64,000 bases of DNA from Hahella sp. HNIBRBA332 (GTDB lineage: Bacteria > Pseudomonadota > Gammaproteobacteria > Pseudomonadales > Oleiphilaceae): positions 868,001 to 932,000 of the forward strand of contig NZ_CP132203.1 in the NCBI RefSeq assembly GCF_030719035.1. The letters run 5' to 3'. Made by a program: the position numbers and the translations under genes. Shown here piece after piece: positions 52,240 through 61,662 of this stretch (position 1 is its first letter; each line of letters starts with the position of its first letter). The notes under the pieces are model-generated. The model worked only from the letters and a program-made list of their open reading frames with translations, was not told the origin of the DNA and ran no database searches.

Positions 52240-52341
52240 GCGGCCTATCCTTCGATATTGGGCTGATGAAAGGGAAATATTAGAAAATTAAAGCATTTGA
52301 AAGTCAAAGAAAGGTCGTTTCAGCAAGAATATTACGAAGTT

Positions 52342-55038
52342 CTAGGAGGAGGCCTGGGCTTCCCATGCTGCTCCGTTGGTCAGGGCGTGCAGACGAAAGT
52401 AAAAGGTGGCGCCGCAGTTCGGCTCGGAATGGTAGCCGATCTGGCCATGGTGACGCTGAACGATTTCTTTGGAGATGCTCAATCCCAAGCCAGTGCCGCC
52501 TTTGAGGCGAGTGTCGGAGCTGTCAGCCTGGGCGAATTTTTGGAAAATCTTATTGCGGAACTCCGGGGGCACTCCTGGCCCCTGATCTTGCACGGAGACT
52601 TCCCAATAGTGGGCGTGAGCGCTCAGCGATAACGTCACAGCTTCGTCGGCGGGAGAGAATTTGACGGCGTTGGAGATCAGGTTATCCAACACTTGCCGCA
52701 AACGATCCCGATCTGCTTTTACGAACGCAGGTGACGCTGGCGCCTCAAAGGCGAGGCTGACGGACGCTTTTTCCGCGAGTTGCCGATTGGCGCCCAGGGT
52801 CTCCTCGATGAGGTCTCGTAAGTCCAGGCGTTCGAAGCTGAACTCCAGACCGCCGGATTCTATTTTCTGTATATCAAGCAGATCATTGATCAGGCGCAGT
52901 AAGCGTTCACAGTTACTATAGGCGATGTGCAGCATTTGCCTGGCCTGGTCGGGCAACAGGCCGAGGCGACCGGAATCCAGCAGCGCCAGTGAGCCGTTGA
53001 TGGCGGTTAAAGGCGTACGCAGTTCATGGGAAACCGTGGAAATGAATTCGTTCTTCAGAATATCCAGACGCTTACGTTCGCTGATGTCGGCGATGAAACC
53101 GCTATACCCGTCCATTTTTCCGCTGGCGTCTTTGCTGCGCTGCAAATGGATTTCCACCCAGGGCGCCCGTTCCAGTTGCAAGGCGTTCAGGCGCAGTTCC
53201 AGAAACATACTGGACTCTTCCAGCCGGGCGATTTTCTGTAGCGCATCCCCCAGCTTGTCGCAGTCATCGGGGTGAAAGTAGCGAAACATTTCACGACCGA
53301 TGGCGTCTTCGGGGTTTTCCCCGGTCAGGCCGCTCCAGGCGGGGTTAAGCACTCGCCACTGATAGGCTTTATCGATCTGAAAGATTACCTGCTTCAACCC
53401 TGTGAATAATTCCTGATAACGGGTTTCGGCTTTGACCAGTCGTTGCGATTGATCGATGACCGCTTTCTCTATTTTGACGGTATGCGCCGTCTCCAGCAGC
53501 AAAACGGCGGTGAGCAGACTGCCGAACAAGACAGCCAGTATCAAGGCAATCCAGGGCGTGAAGGACGCGTCCTGCATTACGAACAGATGCGTTGGCGTTA
53601 TGGAAATGCGCCAGATCCGCCCTGAAATATCCATCTGCATGGTTTGGGTGAACATATCCTCCAAAGGGTTGTCCGGCGTGCTTGGGCGAGAAATGAACAG
53701 TGCCTCGGGTTGCTCTGGTTCGGTGATATCGAAAATTTCTATATGGAACAGCTCAAGATTGATGTCCTGGGATAAACGGTCAATCAGATTGCCGATCTGA
53801 ACTGATCCCACAACAAACCCCATGACTCTGCGTGTTTGATCTGAATTGGAGTTCTGCGGCGGGCTGGAGTAAACCGGCGTAATACAGATGGCGCCTTTGC
53901 CGTAGTTGCCCGCCAGCGTAATCGGCGCTGTCAGTGTCAGTTCGCCCTTACGCATGGACTCCAGAATGGCGCTGCGGCGTATGTCGTTGGAATACAGATC
54001 GAACCCTTGTGCGGCGCGGGTGACTTCATTATTGGGCGTGACATACAACACCGGGACATAGAAATTGCGCTCTGAAGCCGGAACCTGCTGTTGGCCCAGT
54101 GTTTCGCGTATTTGATAGTCCTTTTCCAGCAACAACGACGCCCAGTGCTCGAAGTTTGAGCGGCTGGCGTTATCGATATAGGGCGCCCAACCCAGCCCGC
54201 TGATATCGCGATGGAAGTTGCGGAACTGTGAGGCGTAGCGTTCAAAATCCTGCGGCACTATGACCTTGGAGCCCTCAAACAGCAGGGCGAGGGCGTTGAC
54301 GGCGTTGGTGATCCCCTGTACTTGATTGAAGGTGGACCAGTGCAGTTGCACGCCCTGCTGGCGCACGTCTTCTTTAATCTGCTTCTGGTCCGCTTGCACC
54401 AGATAATAATGAGAAATCACAGCGAGTGTGAACGACGCCATTCCAGGCAACGTCACCAGCAGTCGTCGCTTCAGCGTGCTGCTCTCCTTCTGAAGCCACA
54501 GCAACAGAATCGGGGCGAAGATCAATACGCCGAAGGTGTCGCCAAACCACCACGCCAGCCAGTGAGCGCCTGCGTCCTGGATATGTATAACGTTCAGGCT
54601 GGCCATCAGGCCAATGCTGATGGTTGCGCTGATAACGCAGGCCACGGGGCCGCCGAGTATGAGTAAGCGCGCCACATCTTCTTTTTTCTCCAGGGAAGGG
54701 CTGAAGTTTGCGCGCATTCGGATCAGGGTGACGCCGATGGCCGCCTCCAGCGGCGCGCCGATGGAAATGACCAGCGCCAGCAAGACTTTGCTGAAGGAGT
54801 CGGCCTGTTGCGATATCAGCTCCACGGCGAAACTCGCGCACCAGATGGCGGGCCAGATGCCGCGGCCGTAGTGGATCATTCCCGCCAGTGCGATGCCGGC
54901 GGGAATCCATACCGGGCTGGCGTTGCTGCCGGGCAGCGACAATAGCAGGCCGGCGCGGGCGGTGAGGAAATAGGCTATAGCCAGTGCGCACGCCGGAGCC
55001 AGAACGCCGAGCTTCGATGGCCGCTGATGTTTCGCCAT
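52342..55038 (-). CDS. Sensor histidine kinase with MASE1, CHASE and PAS domains
   Basis: 898 residues from ATG 55038, with a strong AGGAGG 12 bases upstream (upstream frame reaches 55098). Order: MASE1 (about 10-220, eight membrane segments), CHASE extracytoplasmic domain (about 240-450, FYVPVLYVTPNN), a membrane segment (WIALILAVLFGSLLTAVLLL), a PAS domain (about 530-650, YQELFTGLKQVIFQIDKAYQ), HisKA with FISTVSHELRTPL (about 670), and a HATPase with N, G1, G2 boxes (LDNLISNAVKFSP, GPGVPPEFRNKIF, GGTGLGLSISKEI). No receiver is attached and no response regulator is adjacent, so its partner is unknown. Confidence 0.93.
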   Translation of the reverse strand: MAKHQRPSKLGVLAPACALAIAYFLTARAGLLLSLPGSNASPVWIPAGIALAGMIHYGRGIWPAIWCASFAVELISQQADSFSKVLLALVISIGAPLEAAIGVTLIRMRANFSPSLEKKEDVARLLILGGPVACVISATISIGLMASLNVIHIQDAGAHWLAWWFGDTFGVLIFAPILLLWLQKESSTLKRRLLVTLPGMASFTLAVISHYYLVQADQKQIKEDVRQQGVQLHWSTFNQVQGITNAVNALALLFEGSKVIVPQDFERYASQFRNFHRDISGLGWAPYIDNASRSNFEHWASLLLEKDYQIRETLGQQQVPASERNFYVPVLYVTPNNEVTRAAQGFDLYSNDIRRSAILESMRKGELTLTAPITLAGNYGKGAICITPVYSSPPQNSNSDQTRRVMGFVVGSVQIGNLIDRLSQDINLELFHIEIFDITEPEQPEALFISRPSTPDNPLEDMFTQTMQMDISGRIWRISITPTHLFVMQDASFTPWIALILAVLFGSLLTAVLLLETAHTVKIEKAVIDQSQRLVKAETRYQELFTGLKQVIFQIDKAYQWRVLNPAWSGLTGENPEDAIGREMFRYFHPDDCDKLGDALQKIARLEESSMFLELRLNALQLERAPWVEIHLQRSKDASGKMDGYSGFIADISERKRLDILKNEFISTVSHELRTPLTAINGSLALLDSGRLGLLPDQARQMLHIAYSNCERLLRLINDLLDIQKIESGGLEFSFERLDLRDLIEETLGANRQLAEKASVSLAFEAPASPAFVKADRDRLRQVLDNLISNAVKFSPADEAVTLSLSAHAHYWEVSVQDQGPGVPPEFRNKIFQKFAQADSSDTRLKGGTGLGLSISKEIVQRHHGQIGYHSEPNCGATFYFRLHALTNGAAWEAQASS

Positions 55039-55344
55039 GGGCGCGGGCAACCTCCTGTCGGGCTGAAAAAAGATCAGCGCCATGTTGATTATAGACACAA
55101 GTTTGCGCCACGTTGGCCGGATATAACCTTGGGATATTTAACGCATTGAAATCACTTACAGTTTTTTACATTTGTTTACCCTTGGGAACCGCGTCGTCAT
55201 GGGTTTGGGAGGTTGACTTCGGTATGATGCGCATGCCTTCGCAAAGGGTGACAGGTAGTTTCTTTTAGAAGTGTCAAACATTTAGCCGCAGGCGCTTTCC
55301 CCTCTTTTTCATATGGATTTCTTTTTGATGTGTCAGGGTGGTCA
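55039..55344. other. Divergent region between sensor kinase and PEP-CTERM gene
   Basis: 306 bases. The plus-strand stretch contains TTTTTTACATTTGTTTACCC and a short GC-rich part before the PEP-CTERM start; a GGGTGG lies before ATG 55345. No coding frame or clear consensus promoter is seen. Confidence 0.35.
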
Positions 55345-56271
55345 ATGATCTCAGTAAAACAGTTTTACGCAATCACACTTGTCGGTTTCAGTGCGGCTAT
55401 CTCCGCTAACAGTTACGCGACGCCGGTAAATCTTGGCGCGGCGGCGAACTACAACGGATTCTTCCATGGCGACTTCACGTCTTCCCCTAACGACAGTGAA
55501 GGCGCGTTGGCGGTAGGCGGGAACGCCAGTCTTACCGGTTATACGCTGAACGCTTTCCGTGAAAACGATGGATTAGCGATAGTCGTTGGCGGCGATTACA
55601 GCCATGTTGGCGGCGATATCCATGGCGACGCTTTGGTTGGCGGCCAGTTCACCACCGCCAGCGCAGGCATTTTTGGGACCGTGAAGGATCATGCGGTATT
55701 GCCGATTAATTTTGACGCCGAATTCACCAAGTTGACGCAACTGTCAAAAGAGCTGTCTTTGGCGGATTCCCTTGGCGTAACCGAACAGTGGGGCGCTCTG
55801 ACTTTCAATGGCGACAGCTCTGGCGACCAGCAGATCTTCAATATCAGCGAGAAGGATTTCGAATCTGTCTGGGGCTTCTTCGCCAAAGACATCGGCCAAC
55901 ACCAGGAGTTGATCATCAACGTGGCGGGCGACGTCATCGATATCGACCCCGCTGACTACAAAATCAAAGCCAGCGACTGGTCTTGGGTGGGTAATGAAAC
56001 CAGCGTCATTTTTAACTTCTATGAAGCGACGCAGATCAACCTGTCCGCAGGCTTCTATGGGACCATTCTGGCGCCGGGCGCAGATATCTTTGCTAACGGC
56101 GGTCATGTTGACGGTCAGGTGATTGCGCACTCCTGGCAAGGCGCCAATCAGTTGAACTGGCGTCCTTATGAGCACAATGTGGAGCTGCCTGAACCGACGA
56201 CGTTTGGCCTGATGTTGTCCGCGCTGGCGGTTGTAGGCGCCGGCGCATTGCGTCGCAAGCAGCAGGCGTAA
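55345..56271 (+). CDS. Choice-of-anchor-A PEP-CTERM surface protein
   Basis: 308 residues from ATG 55345 (an upstream GTG at 55330 is less likely). Signal peptide (FYAITLVGFSAAISANSYA), then a choice-of-anchor-A domain (LGAAANYNGFFHGDFTSSPN, SEGALAVGGNASLTGYTLN, FYGTILAPGADIFANGGHVD). It ends with the PEP-CTERM signal: PEPTTFGLMLSALAVVG, a hydrophobic stretch, then RRKQQA. Exosortase (EpsH/XrtA) cuts at this signal in EPS-producing Gram-negatives. No exosortase gene is in the window, although an EPS locus is. Likely a secreted or surface protein. Confidence 0.9.
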   Translation: MISVKQFYAITLVGFSAAISANSYATPVNLGAAANYNGFFHGDFTSSPNDSEGALAVGGNASLTGYTLNAFRENDGLAIVVGGDYSHVGGDIHGDALVGGQFTTASAGIFGTVKDHAVLPINFDAEFTKLTQLSKELSLADSLGVTEQWGALTFNGDSSGDQQIFNISEKDFESVWGFFAKDIGQHQELIINVAGDVIDIDPADYKIKASDWSWVGNETSVIFNFYEATQINLSAGFYGTILAPGADIFANGGHVDGQVIAHSWQGANQLNWRPYEHNVELPEPTTFGLMLSALAVVGAGALRRKQQA

Positions 56272-56314
56272 CGGGCGAAGACAGTCAGTGGCTGTGAATT
56301 AATAATGATGAGAG

Positions 56315-56339
56315 AAGGCCCCGAATTCGGGGCCTTTTT
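56315..56339. terminator. Intrinsic terminator after the PEP-CTERM gene
   Basis: AAGGCCCCG pairs with CGGGGCCTT around AATT, followed by T-run; the mirrored A-run lets it also serve the leftward gene ending at 56366. Confidence 0.88.
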
Positions 56340-56365
56340 GATGGTTACTGGTTGCTGGTTGCTGA

Positions 56366-57385
56366 TCAGGAAGAGGCGGGCGCTTCCGCCGCCTCAGCGG
56401 CGTCGCCTTGTTGTCCCAGGTTGACGTCGCTTTGTTCCGGCTCGGTCACGGGGGCGGCGCTGACGAAGCGGGCGCGCTCCAGATCCAGCAGCGAGTCAAC
56501 ATGACTGGCGTCGATCTTGAACACTTGCGGGCGATCAGAACGGGTGAGGATGTAATAGTCGCCTTCCGCCGGTTTGCCGAAAGTCAGCTCAAGGGATTGC
56601 TCGCCCTTGGCGTTTTTCTCTTTTAGCTGCAGCGTAAAATGAAGCTTGGGTTCGCTTAGGTTATATTCCGGCTTCACTTCCGCGCCCAGTACATCCTCAA
56701 AGCGCATGTCCGCCAAGGACGCAAGCAGTTTGTGGGCGGCTTCCTCATTGGTGATTTCGCCGTTCTGCAGGTCTTCCAGGTCCCATCTGTCGCCGTTTTT
56801 ATTCAGCACGATATCTTTGATTTTGACCTGACTGATACTCTCTTCGGGCACGGCGGTCAGCTTGCTGTCCACCCAGTCTTTGCCCGTCATGGGCAGTTCA
56901 TGAATGGCGTAATTGACTGCGAAGACGGCGTCCTGTTCATTCAGACGCGCGTGAACTTTGCGATATCCCGGGGATGTGCCCAGATAGAGCGTGGCCAGCG
57001 TGTCCCCCCCTTGGGACAGTTCCAGTTTGCGCTGGAACTTATCCTCGGCGACTTCAAAGCGCTTGGCGCCGGACGCGGTGGTGGCCACAGGCCAACTGGC
57101 CTTGATCTCTTTCAGCTTGGTCAGCATGGCGTCCACTTTACCGTTAGCGACGGGCAGGTTGTAGTAACTGGCCACCACCCAGCCGTCCTGTTCTTTCTTC
57201 AGGTCGACTTTCGTCGTTTCTTCGCCGTAGATATGGATGGCGTCAGGCTGCCTGGACTCCAGGTCAAGCAGCGCCTGGTCGGTGTGGGTGTACGCCGGCT
57301 GTGAGCCAGGCCAATGCAGGGCGACGATAAGCGCCGCCTGCGCCACCAAGGCGATGGATAGTAATTTGGTCCACTTGGCGTTCAT
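56366..57385 (-). CDS. DUF4340 family protein of the Gld-type ABC system
   Basis: 339 residues with an N-terminal membrane segment (LLSIALVAQAALIVALHW) and a beta-rich periplasmic part containing SRQPDAIHIYGEE, GYRKVHARLNEQDAVFAVNY, DWVDSKLTAVPEESISQVKI and FYLGTSPGY-like pattern LATLYLGTSPGY. These fit DUF4340, found next to GldG-type proteins. It starts three bases after the permease/GldG stop (GGGAGG upstream), so it is the third gene of that operon. The tail is rich in Ala/Glu. Function unknown. Confidence 0.85.
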   Translation of the reverse strand: MNAKWTKLLSIALVAQAALIVALHWPGSQPAYTHTDQALLDLESRQPDAIHIYGEETTKVDLKKEQDGWVVASYYNLPVANGKVDAMLTKLKEIKASWPVATTASGAKRFEVAEDKFQRKLELSQGGDTLATLYLGTSPGYRKVHARLNEQDAVFAVNYAIHELPMTGKDWVDSKLTAVPEESISQVKIKDIVLNKNGDRWDLEDLQNGEITNEEAAHKLLASLADMRFEDVLGAEVKPEYNLSEPKLHFTLQLKEKNAKGEQSLELTFGKPAEGDYYILTRSDRPQVFKIDASHVDSLLDLERARFVSAAPVTEPEQSDVNLGQQGDAAEAAEAPASS

Positions 57386-57388
57386 CTA

Positions 57389-60325
57389 TCAAGCCCTCCC
57401 TAATTCCAGCATGCCGGCGTAATAGCTCTGCCGGCGGTTGAACCATAAGCGGAACAATGCATACAACAACGCCAGTCCGGCGATCGCCAGGCCGTAGTTC
57501 AGGTATTCCCAGAACTGTTGGCGCTCTGCGCTCATGGGGTAGAGCGTATTGGCGAAATGGCTGCGTGAGCGGATTTGCAGCAGACTGCGATCCTCCAGCG
57601 ACCAGTCCACGGCGTTTTGCACCAATTGCATCGAGTTGAGATAAGGCGCTCGTTCTGTGGAGCTGATCAGGCTGATGGTCTGGTCATTCAGGAACTCGTT
57701 GGAGGAAAACAGAATGATGCGCGCGGACTCCGGCGATTTATCGATTACGCCGCCGAAGTGCGTTTTCTCTTCTTTGTCTTCTTTCTGTCCGGGCTTATCG
57801 CCGTCAGTGGAAGTTTGATCCGCTTTTTGCGCGTCGTCGGCTTTGCTCAACAGAGGCGACTCCTTGCCTTTGAACGAGGACTCGAAACGCCCTTCCAATG
57901 CGACGCCCACCAGATAGGATTCCGGTTCGCCCTCGCTGGTCCAGGGACTGACGTGGCCGTCGGCAGAAACCCGAGGCGTTACGTCCAGCTTATCGGAAGC
58001 CCAGGATTGCGGCGAAGAGCGCAGCAATTCCGTGACCTGCAGCGCTTTGGTTTTCTCTTTATCCAGCTCAATGGGGGAAGCCCAGCTCATGGTGACGTTA
58101 GGCAGACCGGAGGTGATTGCGGAATCCTGATTCATGCCGGTGTCGCGAATGTCGGCGAAGTAAGGGTAATCCAACAGACGTATCTCCCGGAACGACATGC
58201 CGCCCACATTACGCGTGACTGGAATGGGGAAGCTGGCGTTCTGTGGGTCCAGCACCATGGACTGAGCGAGATTGATCCCGTAATTCTGCAGCCATGTCTC
58301 CAGCCCGGAGGTGTGTTTGCCCGCCGTGAGGGAGTTGGAGGTCATGCGGGTTTGGTAGGGGGATGTGGACAACAGTACTGTGCCGCCTTTCATCAGGAAC
58401 TGGTCAACGGCGAACAGCTGCTTGTCGGACAGGGACTCCGGCGCCGCCAGCATGAGAATATCTGCATCTTCTGGGACCAGGCCATCCTTCAGGTCGACTG
58501 TTTTAACCGTCATGGTTTCCATCAGCTTGTCGTGCAGCGTTTTGAAGCTGGGAGAGCTTGGCTGACCGAACTGCTGCATGTAAGGCTTGGCGTCGCTTTC
58601 CGGAACCACCAGCGCCAGCGTCTTGGTGAAGCCCGCTGAGAAGCGCTTCAGGCCGCTTTCAATATTACGCTTGAGACCTTCTTTGTCGAGAGAGTCGGGT
58701 AGGGCGATCTGCACGTATTGTTTGCTGTCGTTCATCAGCAGATAGAAATAGAAGCGCTCATCGGACAGCAGGCTGGTGGCCATCGGTTGCATGCCGAAAT
58801 CCTGCTGAATCTGCTGCGCCAGCGAGCCGTCGCCTGCGTTGGGGTCCTGCAGTTCATAGCTGAACTTGCCGTTGGACTCCTGTTTGATCTCCGCCAGTAC
58901 GTCGTTCAAATCCTGCGCCAGGGTTTGCAGTTCTTTCGGCAACTGCTGGGTGGAGGAGACGTAGCCGTTCAATTTTACCGGGGTGTTAATCGTGGCGAAC
59001 AGGTCGCCCTGGCTCTGGTAGGCGTACAGCACTTTCTTGATGGCTTTGGTGATGTCGTATTCCGGATTGCGCAGGCGCACGTCCAGGTCCGATTCATTGC
59101 GGTCCTTCACTTCGATCAGGTCGCGGAAGCCCAGTACTTCGAATTGATCGCCGTAGCTGATCAGCACGTTGAAGTAGGAGTTCACCAGTGACGCCTGATA
59201 CTTATCCGACACCTGGAAAGGCACAGGGCGGATGCTGTATTTGTTGTTGGCTTCGTCTTCCAGCTCGGGATTGCTTTGCGGGTCGACGAACTCCACGCGT
59301 ACTTTACCGCCGCCGGCGACTTCATACTCTTTGATCAGATCCCGCAGCTGGGGAACCAATGGAGCCAGCAGAGGGTGGGTTTTGGCGGAGAAGTAACCGC
59401 GAACCAGCAGAGGCTCCTGCAATTGGTTCAGGTAGTCGCGGGTGGCGTCGTTGATGGAGTACAAATTGCCGTCGGTGAGGTCCGCACGCAAGGTTTTGAC
59501 TTCGCTCAGCCACAGGTTGGCGGCGAACAGGTTGGCGATCATCAGGCCGGAAACGGCGTACCAGGCGCGATGGTTGGAGCGGGCGCCATCGCTGTTGGCC
59601 CAGCGCTGTTTCTCCAGCGCCAGCACGTTAAGCGCGAGGAACATGCCGACCAGACTGAGATAGTAATACAGGTCGCGAATGTCGATGATGCCGCGTGTGA
59701 CAGACTCAAAACGGGAGCCAGCGCCCAATTGTTTCAGGACTTCGCCTGTGGAGTATCCAAACAGGTCCACCAGCGTGTCGGACCCTAACAGATACAACAG
59801 TGAGCAGACCAACACCGTGACGATCAGACTGACGATTTGCGAGTCATTCTTAGCGCTGACATACAAGCCAATGGCGAGGTAGGCTGCGCCAAGACACAGA
59901 GTGGCCACATAGGCGCCGATAACCGGTCCCCAATCCAAATGCCCAAGGTAAGACACGGTGAAGGGGATCGGCAGCGTGAGCGCCAGGGCAATGAGCAACA
60001 GAATGAAGCAGGCGATAAATTTGCCCAGCACCAATTGCAAGGGCGTCACGGGCAGCGTCATCAGAAACTCGATGGTGCCCATGCGCTTTTCATCGCTCCA
60101 CATGCGCATCGTCAGCGCCGCCACCAGGAAGATCAGCAGCAGCGGCATCCATTCAAACAGGGGGCGCACGTCTGCGATATTGCGGGCGAAGAAGGCTTCC
60201 ACCCAGAAGAAAATAAACAGGTTAACCGCCAGAAAGGCGGCCAGGAAAACAAACGCCACCGGCGAAGAGAAGAACTGAGAGACTTCCTTGCCGGCCATCC
60301 GTAATACGCTTTTTTCAGGCAGCAT
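57389..60325 (-). CDS. Fused ABC-2 permease and GldG-type auxiliary protein
   Basis: 978 residues. The first 240 form an ABC-2 permease (GldF-like) with six membrane segments (SPVAFVFLAAFLAVNLFIFF, WSDEKRMGTIEFLMTLPVTP). Then a membrane segment (WYAVSGLMIANLFAANLWL) precedes a long periplasmic GldG/ABC_transp_aux domain (LYSINDATRDYLNQLQEPLL, LMKGGTVLLSTSPYQ) and a final C-terminal membrane segment (YLNYGLAIAGLALLYALFRL). Fusion of GldF and GldG in one chain is common in proteobacteria. Starts inside the ATPase gene end (11-base overlap). Confidence 0.88.
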   Translation of the reverse strand: MLPEKSVLRMAGKEVSQFFSSPVAFVFLAAFLAVNLFIFFWVEAFFARNIADVRPLFEWMPLLLIFLVAALTMRMWSDEKRMGTIEFLMTLPVTPLQLVLGKFIACFILLLIALALTLPIPFTVSYLGHLDWGPVIGAYVATLCLGAAYLAIGLYVSAKNDSQIVSLIVTVLVCSLLYLLGSDTLVDLFGYSTGEVLKQLGAGSRFESVTRGIIDIRDLYYYLSLVGMFLALNVLALEKQRWANSDGARSNHRAWYAVSGLMIANLFAANLWLSEVKTLRADLTDGNLYSINDATRDYLNQLQEPLLVRGYFSAKTHPLLAPLVPQLRDLIKEYEVAGGGKVRVEFVDPQSNPELEDEANNKYSIRPVPFQVSDKYQASLVNSYFNVLISYGDQFEVLGFRDLIEVKDRNESDLDVRLRNPEYDITKAIKKVLYAYQSQGDLFATINTPVKLNGYVSSTQQLPKELQTLAQDLNDVLAEIKQESNGKFSYELQDPNAGDGSLAQQIQQDFGMQPMATSLLSDERFYFYLLMNDSKQYVQIALPDSLDKEGLKRNIESGLKRFSAGFTKTLALVVPESDAKPYMQQFGQPSSPSFKTLHDKLMETMTVKTVDLKDGLVPEDADILMLAAPESLSDKQLFAVDQFLMKGGTVLLSTSPYQTRMTSNSLTAGKHTSGLETWLQNYGINLAQSMVLDPQNASFPIPVTRNVGGMSFREIRLLDYPYFADIRDTGMNQDSAITSGLPNVTMSWASPIELDKEKTKALQVTELLRSSPQSWASDKLDVTPRVSADGHVSPWTSEGEPESYLVGVALEGRFESSFKGKESPLLSKADDAQKADQTSTDGDKPGQKEDKEEKTHFGGVIDKSPESARIILFSSNEFLNDQTISLISSTERAPYLNSMQLVQNAVDWSLEDRSLLQIRSRSHFANTLYPMSAERQQFWEYLNYGLAIAGLALLYALFRLWFNRRQSYYAGMLELGRA

Positions 60326-61262
60326 AGGGAACCTCCGCGACTTGATTCACTTCCTTGAATACGGTTTCCAGGTCGCGCACTTCCGGGTGCAGCGCGAGGA
60401 TGGGCACATGGGCGTTAATCAGCTTGCGCGCGACGTCGGACACGAAGCTCTCGTCCACATGCAACAGGGAAGTGTTGAGCGCGTAGGTGGACGTGCCGCC
60501 ATCGGTGGCGATCGGATGGATGTCCTGTAAGGCGCCCAGGTCCGCCAGCGCGCTCTTTATCTGCGTCTGGCCTGCACTGCTGCGCAACAAAAGACGCTGC
60601 GACTTTTGCAGGTCCGCCAGAGAAGAATCCAGCGCCAGTTCTCCGTGACGAATCATCAGTACGCGGTCGCACATGGCGCTCACCTCTTGCATGATGTGCG
60701 TGGACAGTATCACCGTGGAATGGCTGCGCAACGACGTGATGAGATCGCGCATGTGCTGTATCTGAGAAGGGTCAAGGCCGTTGGTGGGTTCGTCGAGAAT
60801 AAGAATTTTGGGGCGGTTGATGATGGCTTGGGCGACGCCAACTCTTTGCCGGTAACCCCGGGATAAGGTGCTGATGGAGTTAAGCGCCTTATCCCGTAAA
60901 TCGGTGCGGGCGATGGCGTCTATCACCGCCTGACGGCGCTTGTTCGCAGGGGTTCCTCTTAGTTGTGCGGCGTAGTCCAGATAATCCACCACGGTCATTT
61001 CCGGATAAGTGGGTGGATTTTCCGGCAGGTATCCCATCTCGGCGCGTAACGCGAGTGAGTTTTCGCGCATATCTTTGCCATCGATGAGGATGCTGCCTGA
61101 CGAAGGCTCAAGATAGCCCATCAGCATTTTCATGATCGTGGTTTTGCCGGCCCCGTTATGGCCAAGCAATCCGACGATGCGGCCGCTTTCGATATTGAAA
61201 CTCACGTTATTGACGGCGGTGAAGTCGCCGTAATGACGGCTGAGGTTCTGGACATTGATCAT
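60315..61262 (-). CDS. ABC transporter ATPase, GldA-like
   Basis: 315 residues from ATG 61262 (GGGAG ten bases upstream; the frame extends to 61286). Walker A GLLGHNGAGKTTIMKML, Q-loop MGYLPENPPTYP, signature LSRGYRQRVGVAQAI, Walker B ILILDEPTNGLD and the H-loop STHIM are intact, followed by a C-terminal extension (LLLRSSAGQTQIKS to the end) typical of GldA/NatA types. It powers the fused permease that follows with an 11-base overlap. In Flavobacteria GldAFG serve gliding; in proteobacteria the role is unknown. Confidence 0.9.
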   Translation of the reverse strand: MINVQNLSRHYGDFTAVNNVSFNIESGRIVGLLGHNGAGKTTIMKMLMGYLEPSSGSILIDGKDMRENSLALRAEMGYLPENPPTYPEMTVVDYLDYAAQLRGTPANKRRQAVIDAIARTDLRDKALNSISTLSRGYRQRVGVAQAIINRPKILILDEPTNGLDPSQIQHMRDLITSLRSHSTVILSTHIMQEVSAMCDRVLMIRHGELALDSSLADLQKSQRLLLRSSAGQTQIKSALADLGALQDIHPIATDGGTSTYALNTSLLHVDESFVSDVARKLINAHVPILALHPEVRDLETVFKEVNQVAEVPYAA

Positions 61263-61571
61263 GGAATCATGTCTCCCTTCTGACATTTACAACGAATAAT
61301 GCTTATTGATTGTGCTCGGCGTTGCGCCGATATGATTCCGGGAGTGTGGGCCTTTGGCCTTTCGACGTCAAAACGCCAATAAACCCGATTCCCGGGCGCG
61401 ATAAAAAATAGGGGCTTAAATATAAGAAAAAAATACCTCGACCGAACAAAATTAATGAAATTTAACCACTTGTCGCGAATCAAGCGCACGCCGGAAAGTC
61501 CCGGCGCGCAGGGGAAAGGTCAGGTGGAAGGATTATTATTAACATGGCGATGATATTGACATGTTAGTAGT

Positions 61572-61640
61572 CAGGCGCATGGATGCGCCTGCGCGGCGGC
61601 TAGCCGCGGGAGACAGGGCCTGACATGTGCAGGCCCTGTC
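61572..61640. repeat. Three successive perfect hairpins
   Basis: CAGGCGCAT/ATGCGCCTG (61572-61591, two-base centre), GCGGCTAGCCGC (61596-61607) and GACAGGGCCTG/CAGGCCCTGTC (61612-61640, seven-base loop) follow one another in the 400-base gap downstream of the SulP gene and upstream of the ATPase. None has a T-run. They could act as a compound 3'-end structure of the SulP transcript. Nothing else is recognisable in the gap. Confidence 0.6.
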
Positions 61641-61662
61641 GTTGCAGACAAATAGAAGGAAG

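Noticed and set aside
57575..58639. 354-residue plus-strand frame opposite the permease/GldG gene
   Set aside because: Antisense shadow in a G+C-rich gene; composition rich in Arg/Gln/His without any recognisable domain.
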